Positions 22,481-36,529 of a stretch of 64,000 bases of DNA are shown piece after piece (position 1 is the first letter of the stretch; the number at the start of each line of letters is the position of its first letter). Both the position numbers and the translations under genes were made by a program. The notes beneath the pieces are model-generated. The model did not search any database, was not told the DNA's origin, and saw nothing but the letters and a program-made list of their open reading frames with translations. Source of the stretch: Brachycybe producta (taxonomy: Eukaryota; Arthropoda; Diplopoda; Playtdesmida; Andrognathidae). Location of the stretch: contig JAUPFP010000074.1 of NCBI GenBank assembly GCA_036925085.1, positions 287,501 through 351,500 on the forward strand, given 5' to 3'.

Positions 22481-23610
22481 GGCGGACGCTTCCCACGTGG
22501 TTCTAAGGGGTTGCCAAGTCTTGTTTCCGGGTCAAAAAAGGTGGAGCTATATGACAACATCCGGTTTCTTTTCCTTTTCTCTTCTCTCGATTTCTTTCAC
22601 CAGGTGGTGCTGTGCAAGGTAGCAAATTCGAATCTCTGCATTGTCTGATGCTTCTTTTTGACTCTCTGGGTCTAATTTGGCCATTTTAATGCCAAATTTC
22701 ACCCATCTTGGTGGCAAATTAGCATTTGCATAATCATTTTTCTTTCCACCACGTGTTTGCACACAGGAATCCAATTGAACTGTTTCTTTAGGAGCAGTTA
22801 TCTTCTTCCTCCCACATTTTCTTTTAGGTGGTTCCAGTGGGATCTCTGGAATATTTTCTTTTTTTCAGAAGTATCTTCATGAGGCTCTTGGCCGGCATCA
22901 GGGATAACTTCTTCACGATGGCCTTCTGGAGTATTCTCAACAGTTGGTTAGTTTCTTCGTAACAATGCAGGATTCTGTTTATGACCAGATAAGTTTCTGA
23001 GCCATTCCTGGCTTTGGCATACAATCTCTGATCAACACTTTCTGATCCAGTTTGTAGTCCGGAATCATATGAAGTTTTTGGTCGTAATTTTTCTTCTGCA
23101 CCTCCTGGGCAGCCTCGATATTTCTTTTAGCAGCATCAAAGGCTGGATCAGACTGCTCTGCTTCATTTGTTACAGCCGGTGGCACGATAGGAGCACATGG
23201 CATCATGTTGTCCAATGTGGTCCTGGGCTCGTGCCCGAACATCAGTCAATATGGTCAACATTTCATAGGGTTATGTTCTACAAGATTGTAGGCTATAACC
23301 GCATCACCTAACTTCTTTTTCTAATCAGGCTGTTGCTGAAGGACATCTAAGTGATGTTTCACCACCTCCATTATGGTGTGATTCATTCTCTCTGCCAACC
23401 CATCAGCTTGAGGATGATAGGTGGTTGTTGCTGTGTGCTGGATTGTGTAAGACTTAAAAACACGTAAGTCTCATTACTCAAGAATTGGGGTCCTCAATCA
23501 GTGATGAACTTCTGAACTCCAAATTTGTTAACAATTTTGTCCTTGACGAAGGGAATTGCTGCCTGAGCAGTTACTCTTGCCACTGCTTTGGCGATGCAAT
23601 ACTTTGTCTG
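22481..23610 (-). pseudogene. Integrase and C-terminal tail, family C, partial
   Basis: From high to low coordinates the minus strand encodes VARVTAQAAIPFVKDKIVNK with KFGVQKFITD (integrase core, acidic residue in ITD). It then encodes MFGHEPRTTLDNMMP and DYKLDQKVLIRD (C-terminal part) and a tail with CVQTRGGKKND and EIRICYLAQHHLVKEIERRE. The tail is also present before the extra ORF of the family-B element at 63.1 kb, so it is a conserved Pol end. Stops and frameshifts occur. The front of integrase and all of RT and RNase H are deleted, with the junction near 23,610. Confidence 0.75.
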
Positions 23611-23666
23611 CATCTGTATTGGAGTTGCTGGGAGAACCTTCCGGTTATTCCGTTGGTATTCATCAT
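23611..23666 (-). pseudogene. Gag start, family C, truncated
   Basis: The minus strand begins ATGATGAATACCAACGG at 23,666, identical to the Gag start at 44,480. After about 18 codons it joins integrase sequence. This is the left side of the internal deletion. Confidence 0.7.
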
Positions 23667-23819
23667 TGGTTATCGTATATTGTGACAATAAAAATATAAA
23701 ATGTTTCGAAAAATTTAAGTTCAAGGAAAGAAATTGTTTGTACAATTGAATACGATACTGCTTCGTGTTTTTTAACATGCTTTTCAATGGTAAAACGAGG
23801 TAGCAAGTTTTATAAACTA

Positions 23820-23835
23820 CCACACACCTCCACCA
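23820..23835 (-). promoter_or_regulatory. Primer-binding site, family C
   Basis: The minus strand reads TGGTGGAGGTGTGTGG, a slightly changed form of the PBS at 44,312, five bases inside the LTR end. Confidence 0.7.
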
Positions 23836-23840
23836 TATAT

Positions 23841-24690
23841 TGTGACAAACCTTTTTCCACTGGTAGAATCTTCTCTTTTAAAGTAATCCGAGCGAGTTTG
23901 CACTCGTATTGATAGTGAGTGGCTAGGTCACTAATTCTACCAGCCCAGGAGGACTAAACCAATACAACATCTATTTTATGTCCTTACTAGTTTCTGGCTA
24001 AAGACTTTCACAGTCTTCAGGATCTTTAGTTTCTGTATCTCAGACTTTCGTAAGAAAATTTGCCCTGAAAAGTGTGGAATATACTTACACTCTTGCATTG
24101 CAGGTTTGACCTGATTGGAGTCTTGAAGTATCCAAAAGGGTGAAGAGCTGCAATATAATGATGAAAAAGTGCATTTCAAAATAATCCAACATGAAAAGAA
24201 TAACACAAAAACACCATAAAAAATATGTAAAATCAAACTGGCTATGAACCTAGCCACAATTGGGCATAGGTTCGGTCTTTTTAAATCGGTCTCAAACAGA
24301 AAATTACAACTCTTTATATACCCTGAGAATCCAGAAGTCAGATTCTCAGAGCACAAACTTCTGCTTGGTTTAATTAAACTTTTTGGCCCAAATAGACCAA
24401 TCAACAGATCAGTCTATTTGGCCAAAATCCCTGACTCATCTTCTGTTAACACACTTATGTGATAACAGAAGAAAATGTAAACAAAACAATTAAAAATTAA
24501 AAAACCCACTCATGTGGAAGTTAAAACGAGGGGCAAATAAAAAGGTCAACATTAAAACTAGAATCTGGGTCACTTGGTACCAAAAGTACGGAGTGGCCCA
24601 GAAGCTACACAAGATACAGGGAGAAAAACAAAGTTAGAACACCAAAATGACGAGCACTAATGAAAAAAAAAAACGGTGGGCCCAAACAAA
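23841..24690 (-). mobile_element. LTR, family C (5' LTR)
   Basis: Matches the 3' LTR at 19,753-20,588 with scattered differences and one extra hairpin arm near 24,360-24,390. The first bases (outer end, near 24,690) are altered to TTTGTTTGGG. Together the two LTRs define a 4.9-kb, internally deleted element on the minus strand. Confidence 0.8.
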
Positions 24691-24822
24691 AAATATGAAT
24701 AAATTACATAAAATATGTAAATGTAAAAACATATATACATATTTATCCATAATTTATATGTTTATTTTATATTGTATAAATATATAATATATATAATATA
24801 TATAAATATATATATATATATA
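24691..24822. repeat. AT-rich spacer with (TA)n
   Basis: Short AT-rich stretch between two LTRs, ending in TATATATATATA. No gene. Confidence 0.6.
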
Positions 24823-26236
<1,414 letters not shown>

Positions 26237-29174
26237 TTTTTGAATTTGAATTTGAAAAATTACTCTGCAAGCAGCCATAAAGGCCTATGGCAGAGGGACA
26301 AGAGTCCAAATGCAGCATAGAAAATGCATTGTCAAAACCAGAAAATATAAAACCCTAATGATATAAACCCAACAACAATTTCAATATTTTTTAATGCTGC
26401 AAATATATGCATTGTCAAAACAAAACAAAATTATGACTCCCATAAAATACGTTTTTCCTGCACAAAATCCCCAGCAAGCGAGTTCCATTGTCGAATCGCC
26501 CTCAGGACAAATGACCAGTAGTAAGAATCTGTTCGTGCGAAAATCTCTCCAACTTTGTTAGAGTGGTCACCCCTACCCAAATACAATGCCCTGCAAAGTT
26601 TACTTGAAGTAGGTTTAGGGCAAGAGCCTTCTAGCATTCGATTAAAGATATTAAGATTAAAATCTGAACGTCTTGCAAGTAAACTATCCCAACCAAGCTC
26701 TGAAAGCATTTTAGTTACACTGTCGGCATATCCATATTTACCACAAACAAACCTAGCAGCCCTGCGTTGGACCATTTCTATAGAGTGAGCTAAGTCCTCA
26801 GTGTGGGGATTCCACACGGAGCTGCAGTATTCTAGATGGGGACGTACTAATGATTGGTATGCTATACATTTTACCTCCCTGGGACACCTTCTTAGAACGC
26901 GTTGACTAAACCTAAGCATCTGCATAGACTTGGAAATAATCTGTTCGACATGCAGCTTCCAAGAAAGTTTAGCTGTAATCGTTACCCCCAAATATTTATA
27001 AGAATTTACGTTATTAAGTGGAATGGCCCCTATTCTATATGGAAATATTATTGGATTCTTTCCCCTAGCTACCCTCATTACACAACATTTTCCCTTATTA
27101 AGTTGAAGTTGCCATTTAGAACACCATGCCTCTATTGCTTTCAAGTCACTATCAATAATATGGCAATCATTGTCAGAGGTAACCTCACGATAAATTATTG
27201 TATCATCTGCAAATAGCCGGCAATTGCTGCTAACTTGACTGCTGAGGTCATTGATATACAAAAGAAACAGAAGTGGACCCAACACACTACCCTGAGGAAC
27301 CCCTGATGTAACCCCTATCCAGTCAGATTCAGACCCACCTGCAACAACCCTTTGTTTCCTATCACTCAAAAAAGAATGCACCCATTTATACACCTCTTCA
27401 CCCAATCCATACCCACTAATTTTTGTCATTAGTTTTGAGTGAGAAACTGTATCAAATGCCTTGTAGAGATCAAGAAAAACCAAATCTATCTGACTGCCTT
27501 TGTCTAAAATTTTCTGAAGGTCATCAACTAAAAGAATAAGCTGGGTTTCACATGAACGCCCCCTAAGAAACCCATGCTGGTTATCACACAAAAGATTGTT
27601 TTCCATAAGAAAATTCATTGAGGAGGAATATATAATATGTTCAAGGACCTTGCAAACTATCGAGGTTAAAGACACGGGTCTGTAATTAGTTACCTGAGAC
27701 TTGTCTCCTGATTTAAAAATTGGACTAACATTAGCTAATTTCCACATATCTGGTACAATACCTACATCTAAACTCTGTTGAAAAATTAACTGAAGGTATG
27801 GACCCAACTCTTGTGCAAGATTTTTTAAAATGATAGCATACATCCCATCTGGACCACAGGTTTTATTTGAGTCTAATTTTAGAAGTTGCTTGACTATCCC
27901 ATCTGCAGTTATTACAATTTGATCCATAAAAAGAGATGTGAAGGAAAACCCTCATGTGGTATGCCATCATCAATTGTGAAGACCTTCTTGTATTGTTCAT
28001 TTAATAAGGTAGCTTTCCCTACTGGATCTGAAACAAGCTTCCCATTTGTGTCAACCAGAGAAGGAATAGATTCTCTACTTCGCCTAGAGTTCTTGATGTA
28101 ACGCCAAAATAATTTTGGGTCCGTTTTTAACCATTCTCCAAGCGTTTCTGTTTTAAAATTATCGTGAGCTAACAAGATTTCCCGTTTCGCTGCTGTGCGT
28201 GCAATACGGAATTCATTGCAATTCACTAATTTTGGGTGATTTCTAGCCCTATTCCTCCATAAGCGTTGCTTACGAAGAGCCCTTTTAACTTTGCTAGTGT
28301 ACCATACTGGTGTGGCACAGTCTCTAACTACCTTGGTTGGAATAAAGGAGGAAGACCCATTAAAAATTAAACTATGAAATCGTGTCCAATTCAAATTCAC
28401 ATTTTGAGGATGAAAACATTCTTTAAATTTATGAAAATTATCTATCAAATGTGACTTAAAACCATCCCAATTACATTTGTTAAAAAGAAACACTACTCTT
28501 TTAACCTCAGAAATTTTTTCCACACATGCATTAACATCACATAAGACAATCTGATGATCACTAATTCCCCCTGATACCCTAACATTGGATAATAACTCCG
28601 GACTATTCGTCAGTACTACATCAAGAATTTTGTCATTTCTGGTTGGTTTAGTTACAACCTGTTCCATAGAATAAGTATTCATACTATCTAAAAATGAAAC
28701 TGCTAATGGCTTGTCACTGCCACTGATCACCGTATGCATTTCCCAGTTGATGTTTGGAAAATTTACATCACCTCCTAAAATAATGATTGGGCTATGGTAT
28801 TTATGATGAAGAGTGTCCAAAGAAGTTCTTACACTAGTGACATCTGCTATGGAGGATCCCGGTGGCCGATAGAAAGAATATAAAAACACCTTTTTACCTT
28901 TCTTTAGCCTTAAACTACAACATACTATTTCACAGTCTGTTTCAAAACTTGTTTCCCTGCAACTATTAAATATTTGTGAAATAGCTATGAAAACCCCACC
29001 TCCAGAACGACCAACCCTGTCTCTACGGTACACTGTGAAACCATCTGGAAATATTTCCCCATTATTAACAGTATCATCAAGCCATGACTCTGTACCAAGA
29101 ATTATATTGCAACCAGTCTCCTCAACTGCCGCAATGAACTCAGGAACTTTGTTTCGTAGACTCCTACAGTTAAC
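26237..29174 (-). pseudogene. CR1/Jockey-like LINE ORF2, nearly complete
   Basis: The endonuclease part lies at 27,912-29,170 (SGGGVFIAISQIF, GGDVNFPNINW, ISDHQIVLCDV). The reverse transcriptase part lies at 26,431-27,927 (CGPDGMYAIILKN, VTSGVPQGSVLGPLLFLLY, CRLFADDTIIY). One missing base near 27,930, relative to the copy at 33,345, puts the two parts in different frames; otherwise the frame is open for about 2.7 kb. ORF2 nicks the target and copies the RNA there. The 5' end stops just inside the endonuclease. The 3' end has a non-coding tail with a TTCAAATTCAAA repeat (plus strand 26,238-26,256), the usual simple-repeat tail of this LINE type. Confidence 0.85.
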
Positions 29175-29408
29175 TACCGAAGGGGAAGATGCATATCAGC
29201 ATCGACCGGAAGAGAGAGGGATGGCCACCACTCTGCTGCATAGATTTCACCCCCATGCAGAAGGGTGACCACAATTCGTCTCCATCGAACTCTCTCTGCA
29301 GCTCGGAGCTTCTCCGCGCGGGCACCGCGCAATGCAGAGAAGCAACGAGGTACAGAAAATGTCATCTAAAGGTTGGTAAAATAAAATGGTTGACGTCAAA
29401 AGCTCACA
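29175..29408 (+). mobile_element. LTR-A, right part (5' LTR)
   Basis: GGGGAAGATGCATATCAGC onward matches 36,995-37,221 and ends CAAAAGCTCACA. A primer-binding site follows, so this is a 5' LTR. Confidence 0.85.
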
Positions 29409-29410
29409 TT

Positions 29411-29426
29411 TGGTGGAGGTTCGGGG
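29411..29426 (+). promoter_or_regulatory. Primer-binding site, family A
   Basis: TGGTGGAGGTTCGGGG begins two bases after the LTR. Differs by one or two bases from the PBS of families B and C. Confidence 0.75.
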
Positions 29427-31660
29427 TATAGCTCCATTTGCCTTCTCCGACCTATAAACAGAAGCCGTCCTTTGTCCTAAGTCTCGTGATTGTGCCTCAC
29501 GAGTCTTTGTCTGTCCTTTTTTATGTTGGAACCACGTATGGAAACCCTCGATCACGTCAAAATCAACTGCGTGGCGCCTTTTTGTGTGGAACCACGTATG
29601 GAGGCCTTCGATCATGTCAAAGCCAACCGCGTGGTGCCGTTTTTTTTGTGGAATCGCGAAAGAGACTTATGGCTACACACACCACGTGTCGACCGCGTGA
29701 TTTTGTGTCCTGTTCTTAGAGACACATGGAAAAAGAACTTTTGTCTGCCAACCGCTTAGCACTCGGGAACCGAGGGGACAACTGTTGTGGACACACATGT
29801 TTCTGTCCATGTTTTTGTGTTAAATGTTTTCATCGTCACCCACTGTTACCTTCACTCTTCTTTAATTTTCGAAGTGAAACCCACTCGATCCTCCACCGTA
29901 TCATTGGTTGGTGTGTGGGCAACACTTCAAACAAATTCTTTTTACTCTCCGAGAGGAGTTTGCTCAGCCGAAACTCCGTATCATTGTGAGGTGAGCAAAT
30001 AAATCTCATCTACTTATCTATCTACCTATTAATAGGCCTTTTAAAATAGGTGTGTGTCTTTTAAAAGCCCCTATTATATAACTTCACTCTTCATCTTTAA
30101 TTTTCAAGTGAGTTTTCGTCCTAACTCCGTATCATTGTTAGGGGCTTACAAGCTTAAAAACACTTTATTCTTTTTGTTCCTTGTTTTCACATTTTGTTTC
30201 TCTTGGGACCCTCTATGTCCCAAGTCATGATCTTCAATTTCTTCATCATCATCACCTCAATGCAGCCTCATATGAACTTTTTCCATTGGACAGCTTTGAA
30301 GCCCAGCCGCCATCTTGGATCGACCGGACACTCTTCAAAAAGCGCCAACAGAGTGGTTTTTCGCTCTGTGTGAGCTCATTGTTGTAACTTTTCTCATCTT
30401 TTTGTGTTCTCTTCTTCTTTCTTCTATTCCAGAGGGTTGCACTTATGTGCCGCCTGGTGGAGTTGCTCTTGTTTTTCATGTTCTTCCTCCTGGCCAAAAT
30501 AAAAACGTGCCCCGGAGCAATTCTTCAAGTCAACATTTTTGGACATTGCAATAAACTGAAACGGAAGTGGCCACACCAGTGCCACCTACGGACCTCTTCA
30601 TTCTACTCAACATAGTCCCTCACTGGGCACTGATTCTGTCTTTCTATCCAGAGCCATCCAGCAGTGAGGACACAAAATTTCAACAATCTGAACATTTCTT
30701 CTGGTTCACCAAGCACTTAGCTTGTTGAACAATCTTCCATTTCTGCACTGATTTACTTTTTTAATAAATCTAAATTAAAACTTTTGATGTGTCGTAGCCG
30801 CACCTAAGTTTTATATTTTTTAAGTAAATCAGCTTTCTTCTCTTGTCTTCAGAAAAGTTCAGCCATTTTGAAATTCGTTTCTTTGTGTGTTCTCTACACA
30901 CACATTCTTAATTTTTGCTTTCCAGTAAACCTAAAAGTGCGGTCACCGCGCTCTAGCTTTACTTTTCGTATTGCTTGCCTTTTCTTTAGGCAACTGCAAT
31001 TCTCTTTCATTTCCAATTCACTTCTAGCAGTGCAAACTCGATTGGGTGGTGTACCACGCTCGAATTTGCATTATACATCTGCTGTTTCTTCATTGAGACT
31101 TTTGGAATTCTCATAACCTCCACGTGGTCGCCAAATACCACGTGCCGAGAGAGATCCTTCTGAAAACTGGCACTCAATAAAGAATTTACAGACACTCTGT
31201 ACTAGTTGGGATTGTAACACCCAACTGAAGAACAACGCCAACACCAACACAGCAACTCAAACAACGTTACCGTCCTTATTAAACGCAGGTGAACCATCGT
31301 CACTCAGTGTATAAGAGTACGAGAGTGTTGGTTACCAACAAAAAGACCGCGATCTACAGCGAGATTGGCAGTCGAACCTGCAGAACACCGACTTACATTA
31401 ATACTACTGATTACCACGTGTTGCACTAGCCTTAACATAATGGACGCTCACCCACAACTAACTGGGGCCGCTCGGAGGGCTTTTCCGCACTCTAGGGGCG
31501 GCACGTATCCATCAGCACTATGAAGGGCCCATGCAACATCACAGACATACGGCACACAATACGCCGCATCATCACATGTGGCTGTCCCACTCGGGCCCAC
31601 CATGGTTCCGGTTATTCAACCTGGGACCTGGTGGGTGCCACAAAGTGTGGGCACCCAAAG
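29427..31660 (+). other. Family-A leader and unassigned internal region
   Basis: No reading frame resembles Gag or Pol. A tandem pair of about 61 bp starts near 29,526 (TGGAACCACGTATGGA, with CGATCACGTCAAAATCAACT changed to CGATCATGTCAAAGCCAACC in the second copy). The motif CTCCGTATCATTG recurs near 29,897, 29,970 and 30,122. A hairpin GTTGGG-ATTGTAACA-CCCAAC lies at 31,206. Other insertions may be hidden here. Gag and most of Pol are missing or unrecognisable. Confidence 0.4.
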
Positions 31661-34430
31661 TAATTTTGAATTTTGAATTTGAAAAATTACTCTGCAAGCA
31701 GCCATAAAGGCCTATAGCAGAGGGACAAGAGTCCAAGTGCAGCATAGAAAATGCATTGTCAAAACCAGAAAATATAAAACCCTATTGATATAAACCCAAC
31801 AACAATTTCAATATTTTTTAATGCTGCAAATATATGCATTGTCAAAACAAAACAAAATTATGAATCCCATAAAATACGTTTTTCCTGCACAAAATCCCCA
31901 GCAAGCAAGTTCCATTGTCGAATCGCCCTAGGGACAAATGACCAGTAATAAGAATCTGTTCGTGCAAAAATCTCTCCAACTTTGTTAGAGTGGTCACCCC
32001 TAGCCAAATATAATGCCCTGCAAAGTTTACTTGAAGTAGGTTTAGGGCAAGAGCCTTCTAGCATTCGATTAAAGATATTAAGACTAAAATCTGAACGTCT
32101 TGCAAGTAAACTATCCCAACCAAGCTCTGAAAGCATTTTAGTTACACTGTCGGCATATCCATATTTACCACAAACAAACCTAGCAGCCCTGCATTGGACC
32201 ATTTCTATAGAGTGAGCTAAGTCTTCAGTGTATGGATTCCACACGGAGCTTCAGTATTCTAGATGGGGACGTACTAATGATTGATATGCTATACATTTTA
32301 CCTCCCTGGGACACCTTCTTAGAACGCATTGACTAAACCTAAGCATCTGCATAGACTTGGAAATAATCTGTTCGACATGCAGCTTCCAAGAAAGTTTAGC
32401 TGTAATCGTTACCCCCAAATATTTATAAGAATCTACGTTATTAAGTGGAATGACCCCTATTCTATATAGAAATATTATTGGATTCCTTCCCCTAGCTACC
32501 CTCATTACACAACAAGTTGTCATTTAGAACACCATGCCTCTATTGCTTTCAAGTCACTATCAATAATATGGCAATCATTGTCAGAGGTAACCTCACAATA
32601 AATTATTGTATCATTTGCAAATAGCCGGCAATTGCTGCTAAATTGACTGCTGAGGTCATTGATATATAAAAGAAACAGAAGCGGAAACAACACACTACCC
32701 TGAGGAACCCCTGATGTAACCCCTATCCAGTCAGATTCAGACCCACCTGCAACAACCCTTTGTTTCCTATCACTCAAAAAAGAATGCACCCATTTATACA
32801 CCTGTTCACCCAATCCGTACCCACTAATTTTTGTCATTAGTTTTGAGTGAGAAACTGTGTCAAATGCCTTGCAGAGATCAAGAAAAACCAAATCTATCTA
32901 ACTGCTTTTGTCTAAAATTTTCTGAAGGTCATCAAATTAAAAAAATAAGCTTTGTTTCACATGAACGCCCCCTAAGAAACCCATGCTGGTTATCACACAA
33001 AAGATTGTTTTCCATAAGAAAATTCATTGAGGAGGAATATATAATATGTTCAAGGACCTTGCAAACTATCGAGGTTAAAAACACGGGTCAGTAATTAGTT
33101 ACCTGATACTTGTCTCCTGATTTAAAAATTGGACTAACATTAGCTAATTTACACATATCTGGTACAATACCTACATCTAAACTCTGTTGAAAAATTAACT
33201 GAAGGTATGGACCCAACTCTTGTGCAAGATTTTTTAAAATGATAGCATACATCCCATCTGGACCACAGGTTTTATTTGAGTCTAATTTTAGAAGTTGCTT
33301 GACTATCCCATCTGCAGTTATTACAATTTGATCCACACAAAGAGATGTTGAAGGAAAACCCTCATGTGGTATGCCATCATCAATTGTGAAGACCTTCTTG
33401 TATTGTTCATTTAATAAGGTAGCTTTCCCTACTTAATCTGAAACAAGCTTCCCATTTGTGTCAACCAGAGAAGGAATAGATTCTCTACTTCGCCTAGAGT
33501 TCTTGATGTAACGCCAAAATAGTTTTGGGTCCGTTTTAACCATTCTCCAAGCGTTTCTGTTTTAAAATTATCGTGAGCTAACAAGATTTCCCGTTTTGCT
33601 GCTGTGCATGCAATACGGAATTCATTGGAATTCACTAATTTTGGGTGATTTCTAGCCCTAGTCCTCCATAAGCGAAGAGCCCTTTTAACTTTGCTAGTGT
33701 ACCATACTGGTGTGGCACAGTCTCTAACTACCTTGGTTGGAATAAAGGAGGAAGACCCACTTAAAATTAAACTATGAAATTGTGACCAAATCAAATTCAC
33801 ATTTTGAGGATGAAAACATTCTTTAAATTTATGAAAATTATCTATCAAATGTGACTTAAAACCATCCCAATTACATTTGTTAAAAAGAAACACTACTTTT
33901 TTAACCTCAGAATTTTTTTCCACACATGCATTAACATTACATAAGACAATCTGATGATCACTAATTCCCCCTGATACCCTAACATTGGATAATAACTCCG
34001 GGCTACATCAAGAATTTTGTTATTTCTGGTTGGTTTAGTTACAACCTGTTCCATAGAATAAGTATTCATACTATCTAAAAATGAAACTGCTAATGGCTTG
34101 TCACTGCCACTAATCACCGTATGCATTTCCCAGTTGATGTTTGGAAAATTTACATCACCTCCTAAAATAATCATTGGGCTATAGTATTTACGATGAAGAG
34201 TGTCCAAAGAAGTTCTTACACTAGTGACATCTGCTATGGAGGATCCCGGTGGCCGATAGAAAGAATATAAAAACACCTTTTTACAAATCTTTAACCTTAA
34301 ACTACAACATACTATTTCACAGTCTGTTTCAAAACTTGTTTCCCTGCAACTATGAAATATTTGTGAAATAGCTATGAAAACCCCACCCCCAGAACGACCA
34401 ACCCTGTCTCTACGGTACACTGTGAAACCA
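31661..34430 (-). pseudogene. CR1/Jockey-like LINE ORF2, second copy
   Basis: Same family as 26.2-29.2 kb, with the same simple-repeat tail (plus strand AATTTTGAATTTTGAATTTG at 31,662). Reading on the minus strand, the endonuclease starts at YRRDRVGRSGGGVFIA (34,420). RT motifs are at VTSGVPQGSVL and CRLFANDTIIY, where the second residue of the FADD box is changed to N. A deletion near 32,515, several stops and a lost stretch near 34,005 break the frame. It is inserted between unassigned family-A sequence and the integrase C-terminus. Confidence 0.85.
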
Positions 34431-34764
34431 CGCCACGGAAGAGGTCGAAATCACAATTGCCAACCTGCATGAGGCCCATTTGCGACAAAAAAAGTACTAC
34501 GATGCAAGACAAAAAACTCCACACACGTACAAAATCGGAGACCCAGTACTCGTTCGAGATCAACGCATCGTGCCTGATGAGACCAAAAAGCTACGTTACT
34601 CGTACAGGGATGGTTACACGGTAACCAAAATCATCAGCGACACGGTGCTCAAGCTGGAGCACGAAGATATGTTTGGAAGACTGATTCGAGACACGGTGAA
34701 CATTGTCCACATCAAGCCGAAACAAATGAGGACAGTTGTTCAAGGGTTGGAGGGGGAAGAATAA
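34431..34764 (+). pseudogene. Integrase C-terminus, family A
   Basis: An open frame from EEVEITIANLHEAHLRQKKY through YKIGDPVLVRDQRI and KKLRYSYRDGYTVTKI to QGLEGEE and a stop at 34,764. The order HLRQKKYYD, GDPVLVRD and NIVHIKPK is typical of the C-terminal part of Ty3/Gypsy integrases. The upstream core is cut away by the LINE. It identifies the internal region as a + strand element sharing orientation with both LTR-A copies. Confidence 0.75.
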
Positions 34765-35397
34765 TCTAGCTCCCCACAGCAAGAGGAACCTACCTCCTCA
34801 CCACAATAACTACATAAACCAACCATCAATAACCCTATCAACAACTCATACAACCTATTTTTTTTTTCTTTTTGTTGTTTATACCATCACATTGGTCACT
34901 CGGTGCTGCACACCAATGTAAACAAAATACGTGTGTGACCACAAACATTCACACACCCCTGCTCACATTTCACCACTCGAACCAGATTCCCAATGGGGGA
35001 AACTTTCGTACACTGCGTTTGGGGACCAGGTCGTTTGACAACAATAACAAACAATAGTGGAAGAACGGTGTTTAATACCCAGAAACCGACACCCCGCGAA
35101 CCTCCAATAACAAACAAATTGGGTATCTTATTGGAGTTCCAGCTAGCTTCGTGGAATTACACGAATTTCACGGGACCCTGAAATTTCACACCTTGATGTG
35201 GAAGTCGGAAAACACACAAGTATATAGCCAACGCCGGGCTGGTCACCAGCACTTCGAAAATAATTTTGAAAGAATAAAGATGTCACAGTGCAATGAAACG
35301 ACATGAAGCCAGGATGATGCCATCTCGGGCCATCTATTAGCGTGGACCAAGATGACACAACAACACAGCAACATGGAATCGGGGAAGTCGAGGATGA
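34765..35397 (+). other. Spacer between integrase and extra ORF, family A
   Basis: A- and C-rich, about 630 bp, with a T-run at 34,857-34,869. Short frames only. An ATG at 35,352 opens a brief frame (MTQQHSNMESGKSRMTQ) that could be the true start of the following ORF if one frameshift intervened. Confidence 0.45.
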
Positions 35398-36189
35398 CAC
35401 AGCACGTGCTGTCAACCTGACGACATCAACCAACCCGTCCTGCCATACTGCCGTGTCCCCAGCAACCCCCGAGCTACCCCGGCACCTATAACCTTGCCGC
35501 AAGTGACACAACCTTTTCGCATACCAACAGTAACTACCAGAAGACTACAGGTATACCGACCACTTCGTCAGGAAGCACAATGTGAAAGACTGCTAAACAA
35601 TTGCTGGGCACTCTGGCAACGACAGGTGTGGACCGTGAAGACCTATTACCTGGGTCACTATGACCTGATGGAGGGATTTCCGCGCCTCTACATACCGGAG
35701 GAAGGACGCTATGTTGTAGGAATGTCATACTACCTGCAACACTCAATGGCCATAATAATTCCGTCCACCCGGTACATCGAAATATACCAGTTTGCCGAGC
35801 AGCCCATTACTCCAGCATTGGGCGCCCTTCAGCAGGCTTTCTTCAACAGTCTCCTGGGAGTCCCACCTAACGGAGCATACAGCATTGCCCGAATGATCGT
35901 TTGGAGGACCCGTGCCACTTACCAGGCTGCCATCCTGTGGGACGCCGTTTACAGTGTCCTCACCGGGCAACCACCAGCCCGACTGATCGCCGCCGACGCC
36001 ACCGTTCACCGGAGTTTCATGGAAAGTCTCCGGGGCTTCAACAACAAATGGATCATCCCCGCCTGGGAGTCCTACCATCTTTGGCTGCGGAGTCACCTCC
36101 TCCACTCACCGTCAGACCCCCAACAAGCACTCTACGGATATCTCTGCATGCACGTGTGCATGCAATCACCCGACGTGGGTATAAGTTAG
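35398..36189 (+). CDS. Post-integrase ORF, family A
   Basis: Open for 263 codons from the stop at 35,395 to TAG at 36,187. The first in-frame ATG is only at 35,668, so the start is unclear: splicing or a frameshift from the ATG at 35,352 are possible. The part from about 35,584 carries ERLLNN, 15 residues, then YYLGHYDLMEGFP, then RYVVGMSYYLQHSMAIII. This is the pattern found near the C-terminus of the extra ORFs of families B, C and D. The end has many aromatic residues (WIIPAWESYHLWLRSHLL). It lies between integrase and the 3' LTR. No signal peptide or clear membrane span. I do not recognise the family; an accessory capsid- or nucleic-acid-related role is only a guess. Confidence 0.6.
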   Translation, partial: HSTCCQPDDINQPVLPYCRVPSNPRATPAPITLPQVTQPFRIPTVTTRRLQVYRPLRQEAQCERLLNNCWALWQRQVWTVKTYYLGHYDLMEGFPRLYIPEEGRYVVGMSYYLQHSMAIIIPSTRYIEIYQFAEQPITPALGALQQAFFNSLLGVPPNGAYSIARMIVWRTRATYQAAILWDAVYSVLTGQPPARLIAADATVHRSFMESLRGFNNKWIIPAWESYHLWLRSHLLHSPSDPQQALYGYLCMHVCMQSPDVGIS

Positions 36190-36529
36190 AAATCCACATG
36201 TACCCGTGTTGTCACCACCCATCAGGGTGGTGAGCTCGAAAAATTAACAAAAAAAAATCTGTTGTAATTGCTCTCTTTATAAATAAGTATATTTTTCATT
36301 TTCAATTGGGGCTCGCCACTCAGCGAGTATTAATTATCCTTGTCTTTTTTATGTTTTCAGCCTTTTTTCACTTTTAAGGGGCGCTGACACTTCGGTGCCA
36401 GTGCCTTTCTGTAACTACCTCTATACACGGTGAGTCCTCATCCACCCATATTTTTCCCGCTGCGTAACTTAAAAACCTTCCATCCTTGGCTGGAGTACGA
36501 GGACGTACTCCAAGCAAAGTTGGAGGGTA
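36190..36529 (+). other. Family-A 3' non-coding region with hairpins and PPT
   Basis: Contains hairpin 1 (36,376-36,408, loop TTCG), hairpin 2 (36,492-36,511, GGAGTACG-AGGA-CGTACTCC) and the purine tract AAAGTTGGAGGGTA that ends at the LTR. The same order is seen at 3,947-4,100. Confidence 0.65.
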
